From the NCBI GenBank assembly GCA_003990745.1, contig RBNI01001762.1, positions 1 through 20,935 on the forward strand: a stretch of DNA of 20,935 nt, given 5' to 3'. This document shows positions 1 through 8,703 of the stretch, one piece after another. Position numbers and translations under genes: made by a program. The notes under the pieces are model-generated. The model ran no database searches. It was not told the DNA's origin and worked only from the letters and a program-made list of their open reading frames with translations. Source of the DNA: Jimgerdemannia flammicorona. Taxonomy: Eukaryota; Mucoromycota; Endogonomycetes; Endogonales; Endogonaceae. Each line of letters opens with the position of its first letter. Positions within the stretch are counted from its first letter, which is position 1.

Positions 1-455
1 TTTTCCTTCAAAAACTCGTTCTCCTTACTAGTATCCACTAGTTCTGTCTCATAGTTGTATAACCATCCTTCTCCGTGTATTTTTACATATTCATAATGTG
101 CGAGCGATCCCTATTGTCGCTTGTATGCCTCTTTGTATATTTCGTTTTCTGCTTGAGAATATTAGGGGTATCGCACTGCATACTTGTTTCGGTCAAGTGG
201 TGGGGTTTCATGTCTCGGACCAACGGGTGAACCTTGGACGTAAACTACCTCGCAAACCTCAATAATTTTTCTCGACTGACGAAACTTTAAGATCGTTTGA
301 ATCTAATTAATTACATCATGATGCGCAATCCCTATATCAACTTAACCAGAATATTGGTTTTTGCAGAGAGAATTTAACTTTCTGTGGCTTGGACATTATT
401 TAATAATGATTGTATTCCCTATAATACAATGTGCATATTTCTATTTAACATCTGC
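1..455. other. CpG-containing unique sequence without a recognisable gene
   Basis: I found no convincing reading frame, repeat or RNA gene here. About 16 CpG dinucleotides occur in the first 330 bases, while the next 1.7 kb has none that I can find. This stretch therefore looks undamaged compared with its neighbour and may be ordinary host intergenic DNA or the edge of a gene outside the window. Confidence 0.5.
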
Positions 456-2165
456 GTCTATCTTAAAGTTGAAATAGACTATATGTTATAATTAATCCTA
501 TAGTTGTTGATATTTTAATTAGAGAGAATACATTATAAAGTTTAAAAATGTATTTAAAAGTAAATAGATTAATATCAATTTTGAAAAATCAGTAATTATA
601 AGACATTTTAAAATATTAAAATATAAAAATTTAATATCTTTATTATATTTATCTCAAATATTTATAGTTTATAAATTTTAGAGATGGTATTTTTTTACTT
701 GATTGATATATTGTTTTATTATTTAGTAATATAGATTTTTTGACTATATTTGATTATAAATAATAAATAAATAAATAGAATATGCTATTTTTAAATATTA
801 TTATTATTTTCAAAATATTAACCAATATAATATAGCAGATACTTAACCTCAGAAGCAGTAGTTTCTTTATCTTAAATACTTGATCTTCTTTGACTCAAAG
901 TTCTTAGAGAGATATATAGAGATAGATAAGTTCAAAGTATATCTGTCTGCAGACTTACTAGTTTTTTTGCCTAAGTTTGCTAACTATATAATGGCTAAGT
1001 TAGGACTTCTTTATCTATGAGTTATCTCTTATAATTGTAAAATCTATATATCTGTACAATTCTTATAATTGTGAGTTTTACATAAATATATATTTCTTAT
1101 AATTATACAAATTATATAACTATGAGATCAGATGACTGCTAACTTTAATATTATATTATATCAGAAATTAGATTCAAATACTATAATCAAATATCTATTT
1201 CTCTTATACTTATTTTTAATTTAAATTAACTGTTATAACTTCTTTCTAAATAAGTGATTTTATCTCTAAATTATTTTATTCAAATGCTCAAGCTTCTATA
1301 AACTATATTCTTATACTATATTATCTGTTCAATATAGTTTCTCAATGATATCATTTCATCTGTCTGAAATATTCTAAAACTACTTCTTAGAAATAGGCTA
1401 GAGCTGGCTTATTATCCTTAAATAACTTATAAATCTATTTAGTAATAGTGATTTAGATATAAGAGAGCTGATATATATTTAATATTCTACTCTCTTTAGT
1501 TATATCTAGTTTTTGATTCAGTAGTTATTCTAACTTGAAACTCAATATAATATTAGTAGACTCTAAAGTATGAAATTTATAATAAATAAATCTGTATAAT
1601 ATTTTGAATACTATCAAAGGATTTCTCTATAGCTGGTGACTCAGTAGAATACTATTATCTTTCTATAGCTTACTAGATAATACTAGTAATCTTGAGAGTT
1701 ATAGTAGTATTTTATTAATTAGTTATGATATTCTTGAGTTAGTTTTAATAGATAGTAGTAGAGATAATTATATCTGAGTTTTTATAGTCAGAAAATAGTC
1801 TCTTTTATATTTTATATAAAATAAAATCCTTTTTACTTAGACTTTAATTTTCATAACTATAAAGCTTCTACTATATTTTAATATATATATACTAGAACTT
1901 TATCTTATATCTTAATAATCTCTAGAGACTTGTAAATCTTTTTTATATTATTCTATTATAATATCTGTATCTTGATTATATAATTTTTGATCTTTTTTCT
2001 TATTTGATATAATCTCTATATTTTAGTATCTATATGTTTCTATACTATATCTCTATTAGATAATAAAATTATTTTAGAACTTCTTCTCTAAATAGTAATT
2101 CTCAAAGGGTGAAATAGATGCTTTATAATTATATATATATCCTTAATACTTCCAAATGAATTAAA
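455..2165. other. AT-rich, CpG-free degraded tract
   Basis: Reading line by line I see no CpG in about 1.7 kb. The tract is rich in A, T and TpA and holds no ORF of useful length. This is the composition expected of an old repeat that has passed through RIP-like or methyl-CpG decay. I cannot recognise the original element. Confidence 0.7.
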
Positions 2166-2330
2166 TCAATTTAAATCGAATTGAATTGAGGATGATTTGA
2201 ATCAAATTGAATTGAGGATTTTTCAATTCAAATTGGGTTTGATTCAAATTGAGTTTGAATCAAATTGAGTTTGAATCAAATTAAGGTCCAATTCAATTCC
2301 AAAAAAAAAAAAATTAAATTTGTAATTATT
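2145..2330. repeat. AT-rich subterminal repeat array, distal edge of hAT-1
   Basis: Short variants of TTGAATTGAGG, GATTCAAATTGAG and TTTGAATCAAATTGAG follow one another in both orientations. The words match those of the array at 6420-6735 on the other side of the hAT-1 transposase, as expected for subterminal transposase-binding arrays of one hAT element. The array ends in a poly(A) run near 2300. The exact element end is not resolved; CCTTAATACTTCCAAATGAA at about 2150 is my best candidate. Confidence 0.5.
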
Positions 2331-2414
2331 AGTAGCTTACATGATTTATTTATTATTTATATATAGTACTTATGATACATTCTACTTACTCAATACATTC
2401 GGCACTTGCAACAC

Positions 2415-2979
2415 TCAGCACCTAGCAGTATGTCTGGCTACAGCAATAGCCAACTGATAGGAATTGTCATAAGGCCTTTTTCTCAAAGATAGGTTAGGAG
2501 TCAATGGATTCAACTTCTGGCAAACTTTAGAGAGGGTACTACAAGTCTTTTCATATCTTCTGCAATTATAATAACTAGTCTGAGGATAGCCTCTTGGCTT
2601 TGGAGGGGCTGGGGCAACAACCAGGGCTAGGGTGATGATGACTGGGGCTAGGGGGGCTGGGGTAACTACCAGGGCTGGGGTGATGACTGGGGCTGGGGTG
2701 ATGATCAGGACTAGGGCAATAACTGGGGCTAGGGCAATAACTGGGACTAGAGGGGCCAGGGTGATGACCAGGCTGAGGGGCCAGGGCAGTAGAGAGTATT
2801 GGGGCAATAGTTAAAATAAATTGCTCAATCACTTTAGTGAGTATTTTCTTCTTCTTTCTATGTTCTTCTTGAGTAGCATCGATTTCATCAGTCACTGCTC
2901 AAGTATATATCTTGTCAATAGTATGGTTCATGTCTTTAAAATAATTTAAGAGATAGTTAAGATAAGTTTGAATATACAT
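2415..2979 (-). pseudogene. Broken ORF with Pro/His/Ser-rich repeats, function unknown
   Basis: The frame opens at an ATG at 2979 (MYIQTYLNYLLNYFKDM), meets one in-frame TGA at 2899-2901, then runs through TDEIDATQEEHRKKKK into a low-complexity stretch of PSPSHH and PSPSYC units encoded by the minisatellite at 2590-2795. Beyond the repeats a different frame carries the plausible continuation (YYNCRRYEKTCSTLSKVC, ending VARHTARC at 2415), so an indel within the repeats probably shifted the frame. The Cys-rich tail is faintly reminiscent of a Gag zinc knuckle, but the CX2CX4HX4C pattern is not complete. It lies beyond the 3' end of the hAT-1 transposase, on the same strand. It could be a second hAT-1 gene or the remnant of another element. 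Confidence 0.35.
2590..2795. repeat. GC-rich minisatellite of 18-21 base units
   Basis: About ten imperfect units based on GGGGCTRGGGYRATRACT follow one another. One strand is very G-rich and the other C-rich. It stands out sharply in AT-rich surroundings and encodes the Pro/Ser/His repeats of the minus-strand ORF. Confidence 0.85.
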
Positions 2980-3039
2980 TTTATTTTTATTTTTATTAAA
3001 GATAGCAGCTTAGATAGCTTATTTATATATTTTTAATAC

Positions 3040-3620
3040 TAGTTCAACAAGTAATCCCCAAGAGCTTCATAAGCAAGCCCCAAGCTTTGAATATAGCTTA
3101 TGATATTTGAAGCTCTTGGGGCTCACTTGTTGGCTAGTATTAATTGCATCACCATGGCTTATAAAGCTCTCAGCACTATCTTCTGGCTTACTTATACTCT
3201 TAGTATCATATTTGAAGCTCTTGGGACTTGCTCATTAATTGCATCACTATGACTCTTAGTACTATCTTCTGGCTTATACTCTTAGTACTATATTCAAAGC
3301 TCTCAGGGCTTGTACATTAATTGCATCACCATAGCTCTCAGTAAGCCTGTGTGGTAGTGGATATACTGGCCTGTGGTAGTGGTGGATATACTGGCCTGTG
3401 GTAGTGGTGGATATACTGGCTATAGTGGATTTGGTGGCAGGTTTGGCAGGCCGGGACAGGGTAATTGTGTATGGTTTGGTCAGAAGTGAGCCCTGAGAGC
3501 TTCAAATAGTACAATTAATGCCAGCTAATAAGTGAGTACCAAGCTTCGAATATGGTACTATGATGCAATTAATACCTGCTAGTGATAAGTAAACTGAGAG
3601 CTTTGAATATGGCAGTATGT
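3040..3620. repeat. Cluster of direct and inverted dispersed repeats
   Basis: Versions of TTTGAAGCTCTYRGGRCT followed by a TATTAATTGCATCACCAT-like block recur in forward orientation at about 3095-3160, 3205-3250 and 3290-3335. The same words appear as reverse complements at about 3488-3520 and 3540-3605. The block CTTAGTACTATCTTCTGGCT is also duplicated (about 3170-3205 and 3255-3290). The arrangement suggests nested or palindromic copies of a small non-autonomous element, or a foldback. No ORF is present. Confidence 0.65.
3345..3419. repeat. 25-base tandem repeat, three copies
   Basis: Three consecutive units begin CCTGTGGTAGTGG and end GGATATACTGG. The last two are identical and the first lacks three bases. 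The array lies between the forward and inverted halves of the larger repeat cluster. Confidence 0.9.
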
Positions 3621-3880
3621 ATATTAGAAATATTATGATATATGGATATATTTAGTTAGTTGAGATTAAACTATATTTTGACTATATTTCTAGATTTCAG
3701 AATCAGCCAGCTTATTGCCATACCTTTAAACACATATATTCATAAATAGTTTCAGAGTCTAAAGCACCTCTTTTAAGTACTACAAGATCTTTACCTTTTG
3801 AAAAAACTCTCTCTATGGGTGTACTTATTACTGGGATAGCTAAATAGTTATATGCCATTTTTGCTAGATTTGGATAATCT

Positions 3881-3980
3881 CTGCTATAGCCCTAATGTTC
3901 CCAATGAATTAAATTAAATTAGAGAAACTTGAATAATATTTCAAATTGGATCTATAATATTTCAAATTAGACCAACTCAC
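3881..3980 (-). other. Probable intron 4 of hAT-1 transposase
   Basis: About 100 bases of AT-rich sequence separate the VDTLSW block from NLAKMAYNYLAIP, which are almost adjacent in hAT proteins. Candidate borders are GTGAGT at 3980 and TATAG/CAG near 3881-3884, but the phase is not clean, so one border may be mutated. Its distal part resembles the outer edge of the array at 2145. Confidence 0.45.
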
Positions 3981-4742
3981 TTATCACCAAGACAATGTAT
4001 CAACTCCTGGTTGAAATTTAACAGTTTTACTTTTTAAATAATTATCTAACTCCTCTTCAAGATTTGTCATCAATTTTTGTCTTTTATTGTGTATATGTTC
4101 AGATAGCTCAGCAATGTCATCAATATTGACATCATCTCCTATTTCAGTATGATCTTCAGAACTTGTATAATAAACTGATAGAGGGGTATAGTTATTATTA
4201 TAAACTGTATGAACAGTTTTTTTAGCTACATCAATCCAAATGATTTCCCAATTGTGGTTTAAATAATATTATAGTTTAAGCCTAGGATCAAGAATTGGTT
4301 CTCATTTAAAGAATAAAATAAATTTCAAAATGAATTCATAGTTCAAAATTTCAAAATAGTCTTCAGCAACAAGCAAATTTTGAAATATTTACTTACTAGT
4401 ATCAATATAATAAATTGGATGATCTATCATTGAATAGTATTTCTTTAACTTATCAATAGCTGCTATTAGTATCTATTGAATGAGAGTATTTGGCTCTTCA
4501 GTTTCTTCTAGTTCTGCTGTATGATTTTGAATTACTTGGTCATTATTCTCTAATATATCTAGTAGAAAGTTGTAAATTGGAATAGTAGAATAAATTATTG
4601 GATATTTTTGCTGAGTTGCAAGATCTATTGCATATTGAAAACTCTTTAATACTAAAATAATATCTTTTAGCAACTACCAAGTATAATCTCTAATAGTATA
4701 TTGTTATAAATCTTTATTAGCTATAACTATTGAATTTAAGAG

Positions 4743-4830
4743 CTATTAATAAAAATTAATTCATTAGATTAGACTCAGGCATAATGGACCCATGTCATCT
4801 AACAAATTAAATATAATTAAATATAATTAC
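4743..4830 (-). other. Intron 3 of hAT-1 transposase
   Basis: The donor GTAATT at 4830 and an acceptor TTATTAATAG ending at 4743 bound 88 AT-rich bases. The exons on either side carry the TQWNLTYSMIEWA motif and the block leading to LLKDIILVLK. hAT-2 has an intron in the matching place. Confidence 0.65.
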
Positions 4831-5180
4831 CTCTGATAATTTAATGGCCCATTCAATCATTGAATATGTCAAGTTCCACTGAGTCTTAATGTCCAAAATA
4901 AGTTCCTTTGGATTGTTGATTCTATAGACTTTACATTGTATAATAAATCTTTCATAATATTGTGGATCTTGGTAATGCTCATTTGAAGACTTGAAATCAT
5001 TTCTCTGTTATCATCAGCCTTCAGATATATTAAAAAGGCTTGAACAGCCAGATTAATAATATAAGCCATACAGCATACATGTTATATTGGCTGATAGTTG
5101 AGGCTATGATCAAACTCTATTCCAATTGTTTGAAAAAATATATTGTTATTAGATGTATTATCTATTGTTATAGCCAATAT

Positions 5181-5458
5181 CTAGAGTGAAAAATCAATAA
5201 TTCAAAATGTAAGATAACTGTTTTTTGAAAACCTGACCTTTATAGAAAACACAACCTTTTTTAAAAACCTGACCTTTTTAAAAACTCAATCTTTTTTAAA
5301 ATTCAAAAAAATAACCTTTTTCAAAAACCTGACCTTTTGACCTTTTTTGAAAATCTGACCTTTTTTGAAAATCTGACCTTTTTTGAAAATCTGACCTTTT
5401 TCAAAAATCTGACCTTTTTGAAAACCTCTTTTAAAAGACTTGCTCACTCTTTACATAC
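5181..5458 (-). other. Intron 2 of hAT-1, swollen by a minisatellite
   Basis: The donor GTATGT starts at 5458 and the acceptor CTCTAG ends at 5181. Splicing keeps phase 0 and joins DFGI*IK to ILAITIDN. The intron is 278 bases long because it holds a 19-20 base tandem repeat. The equivalent hAT-2 intron sits at the same codon. Confidence 0.8.
5222..5432. repeat. 19-20 base tandem repeat inside an intron
   Basis: About ten variants of TTTTTGAAAATCTGACC follow one another, the best copies at 5340-5410. The array lies wholly inside intron 2 of the hAT-1 transposase. Units vary by one to four bases, mainly in run lengths of A and T. Confidence 0.88.
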
Positions 5459-5959
5459 CTTTATCTATATACCAAAATCTCAAACATAGCTCCCAAAGGC
5501 ACCAGTAAGATTTTCACTAGAATGAGATCCCAACAGCTTAATAAAATCAATTAATATACAATTAAGTTACCAATTTTGACAAATCCAATATGTATTAATT
5601 CCAAGAAATGCATGCATATTTGGTGATGTCTATGTATCAATAGTGAAGTATATTTGACCTAGTATATTCTATTTTGAAATAAATTAAATCAAAATGAGAT
5701 TAATTTGAAATATTGGAATTAGTATTCAAAGTTAAATATTAAATCTTACCTGTAGTATAATTTTGACAACATCATGATTCTGTTAAAAGGCCAGTTTAAT
5801 TTTACTTTGTATAGTTCCAGCAGAAGGAATAGTAATATCTAGTTTCAGAAGACAAAAAATATCTCTCAGCTCTGAATTCTCAATAACTATGAAAGGCTAA
5901 CTATCATAGATAATCTAGTGAACAAGTATATCTTGAAATAATTTCATAGAAAATCTTAG

Positions 5960-6017
5960 CTATTTAATATAAAAGAAAAATAGCAATAAATTAATAAGAA
6001 AAAAAAACCCCCCATAC
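5960..6017 (-). other. Intron 1 of hAT-1 transposase
   Basis: The donor GTATGG at 6017 and an acceptor ending ATTAAATAG at 5960 bound a 58-base AT-rich intron. Removing it joins ESFFSK to LRFSMKLFQDIL in frame, exactly where hAT proteins continue after the BED finger. The length is typical of fungal introns. Confidence 0.75.
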
Positions 6018-6419
6018 TTTTGAGAAAAATGATTCTATTACTCCTGCTTGATGACTTTTGTGAAATTTGTTGAAATGTGTTTGTAGATTTGTTATAGAGC
6101 CACCAATAAACTTATATGTCATTTTACAGTGATTACATTTGACTTTGGTGATGTCTCCATTCTCTGCATACTCTTTTGTAAACTCTTTCCAAATACTAGA
6201 GCATTCTTTTGCTTTTGCTTTTCCTTTCTTGGACTGTTGTATCAAGACTATATTTGTCATAGCTATGCTTATTGAAGTTATATCTAATACTGAAGCTATT
6301 GTTATCATAGTATCCACTATAAGTAGCACTGTAGAAGATATGTCTGACATATTTGATTGCAATATGCTTGATTGTGTGTATATTATTGTGAGTTATATTA
6401 TATATGAGTTTTTAATTAC

Positions 6420-6735
6420 TATATTTAGTTTTGAATTTCAAATCCAATTCAAAATTTGAACTTCAAATCAAATTTCAAATTGAATTCAAAATTTGAACTT
6501 CAATTCAAATTGTGACTTAATTTTATTTAATTTAATAAAGATCATTAAATTTAGACATGTTTTCATTGAGTAATTGAATTTTAAAAATTTAGGTTCAAAT
6601 TGAAATTCAAATTGAATTAGACCTTGATTCAAATCAAATCAAATTGAATTGGACCTCAATTTGATTCAAAGTTTTTGAATTGAATTGAATTTAGGTCTAA
6701 TTCAATTTAATTTAATTCAATTCAATTTGTTAAGA
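6420..6735. repeat. AT-rich subterminal repeat array, proximal edge of hAT-1
   Basis: Dense direct and inverted copies of AATTCAAATTTGAA, TTCAAATTGAATT and ATTTGATTCAAA fill about 300 bases directly upstream of the transposase start. Such arrays commonly bind hAT transposase. The words match those at 2145-2330. Confidence 0.7.
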
Positions 6736-6764
6736 GCACTAGTCTATACAAAGCTATAATATAC

Positions 6765-7276
6765 AATTTCTGTTAATCCTACTTGAACTACTAGTAATAG
6801 CAGAGGACAAAAAGATAGACTGCTATATCTGAGGCCTGAAAGGAAACACATGAGTCAAGGTTGAGCTAGAAGAGCCACAAAGCCTTAATGAAGCTATGAG
6901 GATTGCTGACAGGTTCAATATTATCATCTTTGGTAACTGCTTTGAATCAGAATACTGCAAGAAGAACCACCACAAGAACCACCACAAGAACCAACCAAGG
7001 ACAGTTGGCCTGGCACCAATAGACTTAGATACTATGAACAAAAAGAACACCAAGCTCACCCCTAAAGAAAAGGACTGCCTGATGAAATCTGAAGCCTATT
7101 TTTTCTGTTACCAAATAGGACATATTGCAACCAAATGTCCTAAGAAGACTAGTGAACCCTCAAGACCAGTCACTGTGTTATCCAAGGACACATCTGTCAA
7201 CCCCACCACTAGTCAACCCAAGCTCAAGGTCAAGAAGCTTCATCCAAAGACCCAGGTCCCTCAATATCAAACTAAA
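6765..7276 (+). pseudogene. Gypsy-A Gag, C-terminal part with damaged zinc knuckle
   Basis: The frame reads EDKKIDCYI*GLKGNT*VKV and then SLNEAMRIADRF, the usual end of a Gypsy Gag capsid region, with two TGA stops. After a basic HHKNHHKNQ stretch comes the nucleocapsid knuckle YFFCYQIGHIATKC at about 7095-7138. The first Cys of CX2CX4HX4C is Tyr here, explained by one G-to-A change. A Thr/Pro/Lys-rich linker leads into the dUTPase. From the ATG at 6896 the frame stays open to 7463, so Gag and dUTPase were one polyprotein. Confidence 0.88.
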
Positions 7277-7633
7277 GAAGCCATTGGTCTTAACCTATAC
7301 TCAGTCAAACAAGTCACTGTTCTAGCCAAGGACTGGACTCTGGTACCTACTGGAATTACAGTTCAATGTTCTGAAGGACATTATGTCAGAATTGTATCAC
7401 AATCAGAACTCAGTGTCAAATATCATTTAGATGTAGATGCTGATATTATTGACTCAGACTTTTGAGAATAAGTTCAAGTTCTACTTATCAACCAGAAGGA
7501 TCAAGACTACATAGTCAAGGAAGAAGACCAAGTTGTGCAAATGATCCTAGAAAAAGCCAGTCAACTCAAGATTACAGAAGTCCAAGAACTCTCTGAGACT
7601 AAATGAGATCAAAAAGGTTTTGACAGTACTGAT
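7277..7633 (+). pseudogene. dUTPase domain of Gypsy-A polyprotein
   Basis: dUTPase hydrolyses dUTP to dUMP and pyrophosphate and limits uracil in newly made DNA. The five trimeric-dUTPase motifs are recognisable in order: AIGLNLYS (motif 1), YVRIVSQSELSVKY (motif 2), ADIIDSDF (motif 3, with the conserved Asp), EDQVVQMILEK (motif 4) and DQKGFDSTD (motif 5). Several Gly and Arg residues expected in these motifs are changed in ways that fit G-to-A or C-to-T mutation, and stops lie at 7463, 7469 and about 7604. It sits between the zinc knuckle and the protease in the same frame. The fold assignment rests on the motif series; no search was run. Confidence 0.85.
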
Positions 7634-7639
7634 CAAGCA

Positions 7640-8010
7640 GCAAGTCTTAGTAAAAATCAAGCTCAAGTTATGCTCATTTTCAAAGGCCTAGTCAAAGGAA
7701 AAGAAGTTCAAGTACTCATAGACAGTAGAGCTGCAGGGAACTTCATCAATTAGAATCTCATCGAAAGCCTCAAGATCCTTACCAAGCCTGTATCCAAGAA
7801 CAATAGTATAGTTATACTCTGCACTCCATTAAGTCAATTGCTGTCAAACTACCCATCAAGATCCAGAAATATTGAGAATGAGTAGACTTCAAGGTAGTAC
7901 TGCTAGGAGATCATAACCTGATCTTAGGAAAACCCTGGCTTACAAAATACAACTCAGATATCAATTGGTGCAAGAATGAAGTCACTCTACTTCAAGATGG
8001 AGCCAACATT
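7640..8010 (+). pseudogene. Aspartic protease domain of Gypsy-A
   Basis: The active-site block reads VLIDSRAAGNFIN (7712-7750), where the Gly of the usual D-[ST]-G triad is Arg through one G-to-A change. The C-terminal block NLILGKPWLTKYNSDINW (about 7917-7970) is typical of Gypsy proteases. Stops between the two blocks (for example after FIN at 7752) show that it is dead. Confidence 0.85.
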
Positions 8011-8159
8011 ACTATCAAGATAGACAAGACCACAAGCAAGACCCAGATTGTAATACTGTCAGCTATACAGTATAAGAGAGTACTCAAGAAGACAATATAT
8101 ATCTTTATTATAATGATCCATTCCAAGAAATAAGATAAGAGACTATCAGTCAATGAAAG

Positions 8160-8703
8160 TGTCAAGTTATTACTAAAAGAATTCAAGGATGTCTTTCCAG
8201 ACAAGCTATCTGATCTACTGCCTATATGAGAAGTTGATTATAAAATTGAACTGACCCCAGGAGCTGTACTATCTAATAAATACATATACTATATATCTCC
8301 ACTCAAAATTGAAGCAGTTAAGAAAGAACTAGAAGAACTACTTACATAAGGAGCCATTCAGCCAAGTAAATCTCCTTATGGCTTACTAGTCTTATTTGTT
8401 AAGAAGAAGGATGGTACTCTGCAAATGTGCATAGACTATCATATACTCAATAAACTCATTGTTAAGAACTGCTATCTACTACTCTTAATTGATCAAATCT
8501 TTGATGCTCTCAAGAATATCAAGTACTTTACCAAGTTAGACCTTATATTAGGATACCACCAGATCTGAATCAAGCTAGAAGATATTTCCAAGACTGCATT
8601 CATGACCCCCTTTAGACTCTATGAATTCCTGGTCTTAGCATTTGGTCTCATCAATGTACCTGCCATATTCCAGACCCTGATGAATAAGATATTCAAGAAC
8701 TAA
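8160..8703 (+). pseudogene. Reverse transcriptase, N-terminal part, Gypsy-A
   Basis: The linker LLLKEFKDVFPDKL leads into RT: GAIQPSKSPYG, LFVKKKDGTLQMCIDY, NKLIVKNCYLLLLIDQIFDAL, FTKLDLILGYHQI (motif A with the first catalytic Asp, about 8533), [20 protein letters not shown] and [16 protein letters not shown]. The sequence leaves the RT pattern at about 8700, before the YXDD motif, so the catalytic centre is incomplete. Stops at about 8347 and 8567 fit CAA to TAA and CGA to TGA. Confidence 0.92.

Larger units (their letters stand above)
3700..6362 (-). pseudogene. hAT-1 transposase, multi-exon, with nonsense mutations
   Basis: From the ATG at 6362 the order is: BED-type zinc finger (CNHC at 6126-6137 with H-x4-H near 6060; upstream SSIWKEF); intron; a PFIVIENSELRDIFCLLK and ITIPSAGTIQ block (about 5740-5900); FTIDT (about 5640) with the first catalytic Asp; GINTYWICQNW; intron; ILAITIDNTSNN with the second Asp (about 5160-5180); CCMAYIINLAVQAFL, where hAT enzymes usually have a His now Tyr; LILDIKTQWNLTYSMIEWA (about 4850-4910); intron; LLKDIILVLKSFQYAIDLA and YPIIYSTIPIYNFLLDILE; LDPRLKL (about 4280); and the dimerisation domain NLAKMAYNYLAIP...STPIERVFSKGK (about 3790-3875). 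Many stops fit C-to-T or G-to-A change (for example TGG to TAG after FTIDT), and one frameshift lies near 4920. hAT family membership is firm; activity is excluded. Confidence 0.93.
2145..6740 (-). mobile_element. Degenerate hAT DNA transposon (hAT-1)
   Basis: A complete-looking but dead hAT element: BED finger and catalytic transposase (3700-6362) read on the minus strand, flanked by similar AT-rich subterminal arrays at 2145-2330 and 6420-6735. The right edge is tentatively placed at AGAGCACTA (6731-6739), because the same word follows the subterminal array of hAT-2 near 19896. No clean 8-base target duplication can be read, so the ends are approximate. The right edge abuts a Gypsy fragment lacking the Gag N terminus, so hAT-1 may have inserted into it or been joined to it later. 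Confidence 0.7.
6745..8703 (+). mobile_element. Ty3/Gypsy LTR-retrotransposon fragment (Gypsy-A)
   Basis: Contains, in order, the end of Gag, a zinc knuckle, a dUTPase domain, an aspartic protease and the first part of reverse transcriptase. The first part of Gag, the rest of RT, RNase H, integrase and both LTRs are absent. The left edge touches hAT-1 and the right edge ends abruptly at about 8703, where an oppositely oriented Gypsy begins. Stops are frequent and mostly explained by CGA to TGA, CAA to TAA or TGG to TAG/TGA changes. Confidence 0.93.

Noticed and set aside
5222..5432. CRISPR-like repeat array
   Set aside because: Units are contiguous with no unique spacers, lie inside a transposase intron and are not in a prokaryotic context.
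6139..6459. Plus-strand open frame of 106 codons
   Set aside because: It is antisense to the BED finger exon of hAT-1 and has no recognisable domain; the minus-strand frame carries the conserved motifs.
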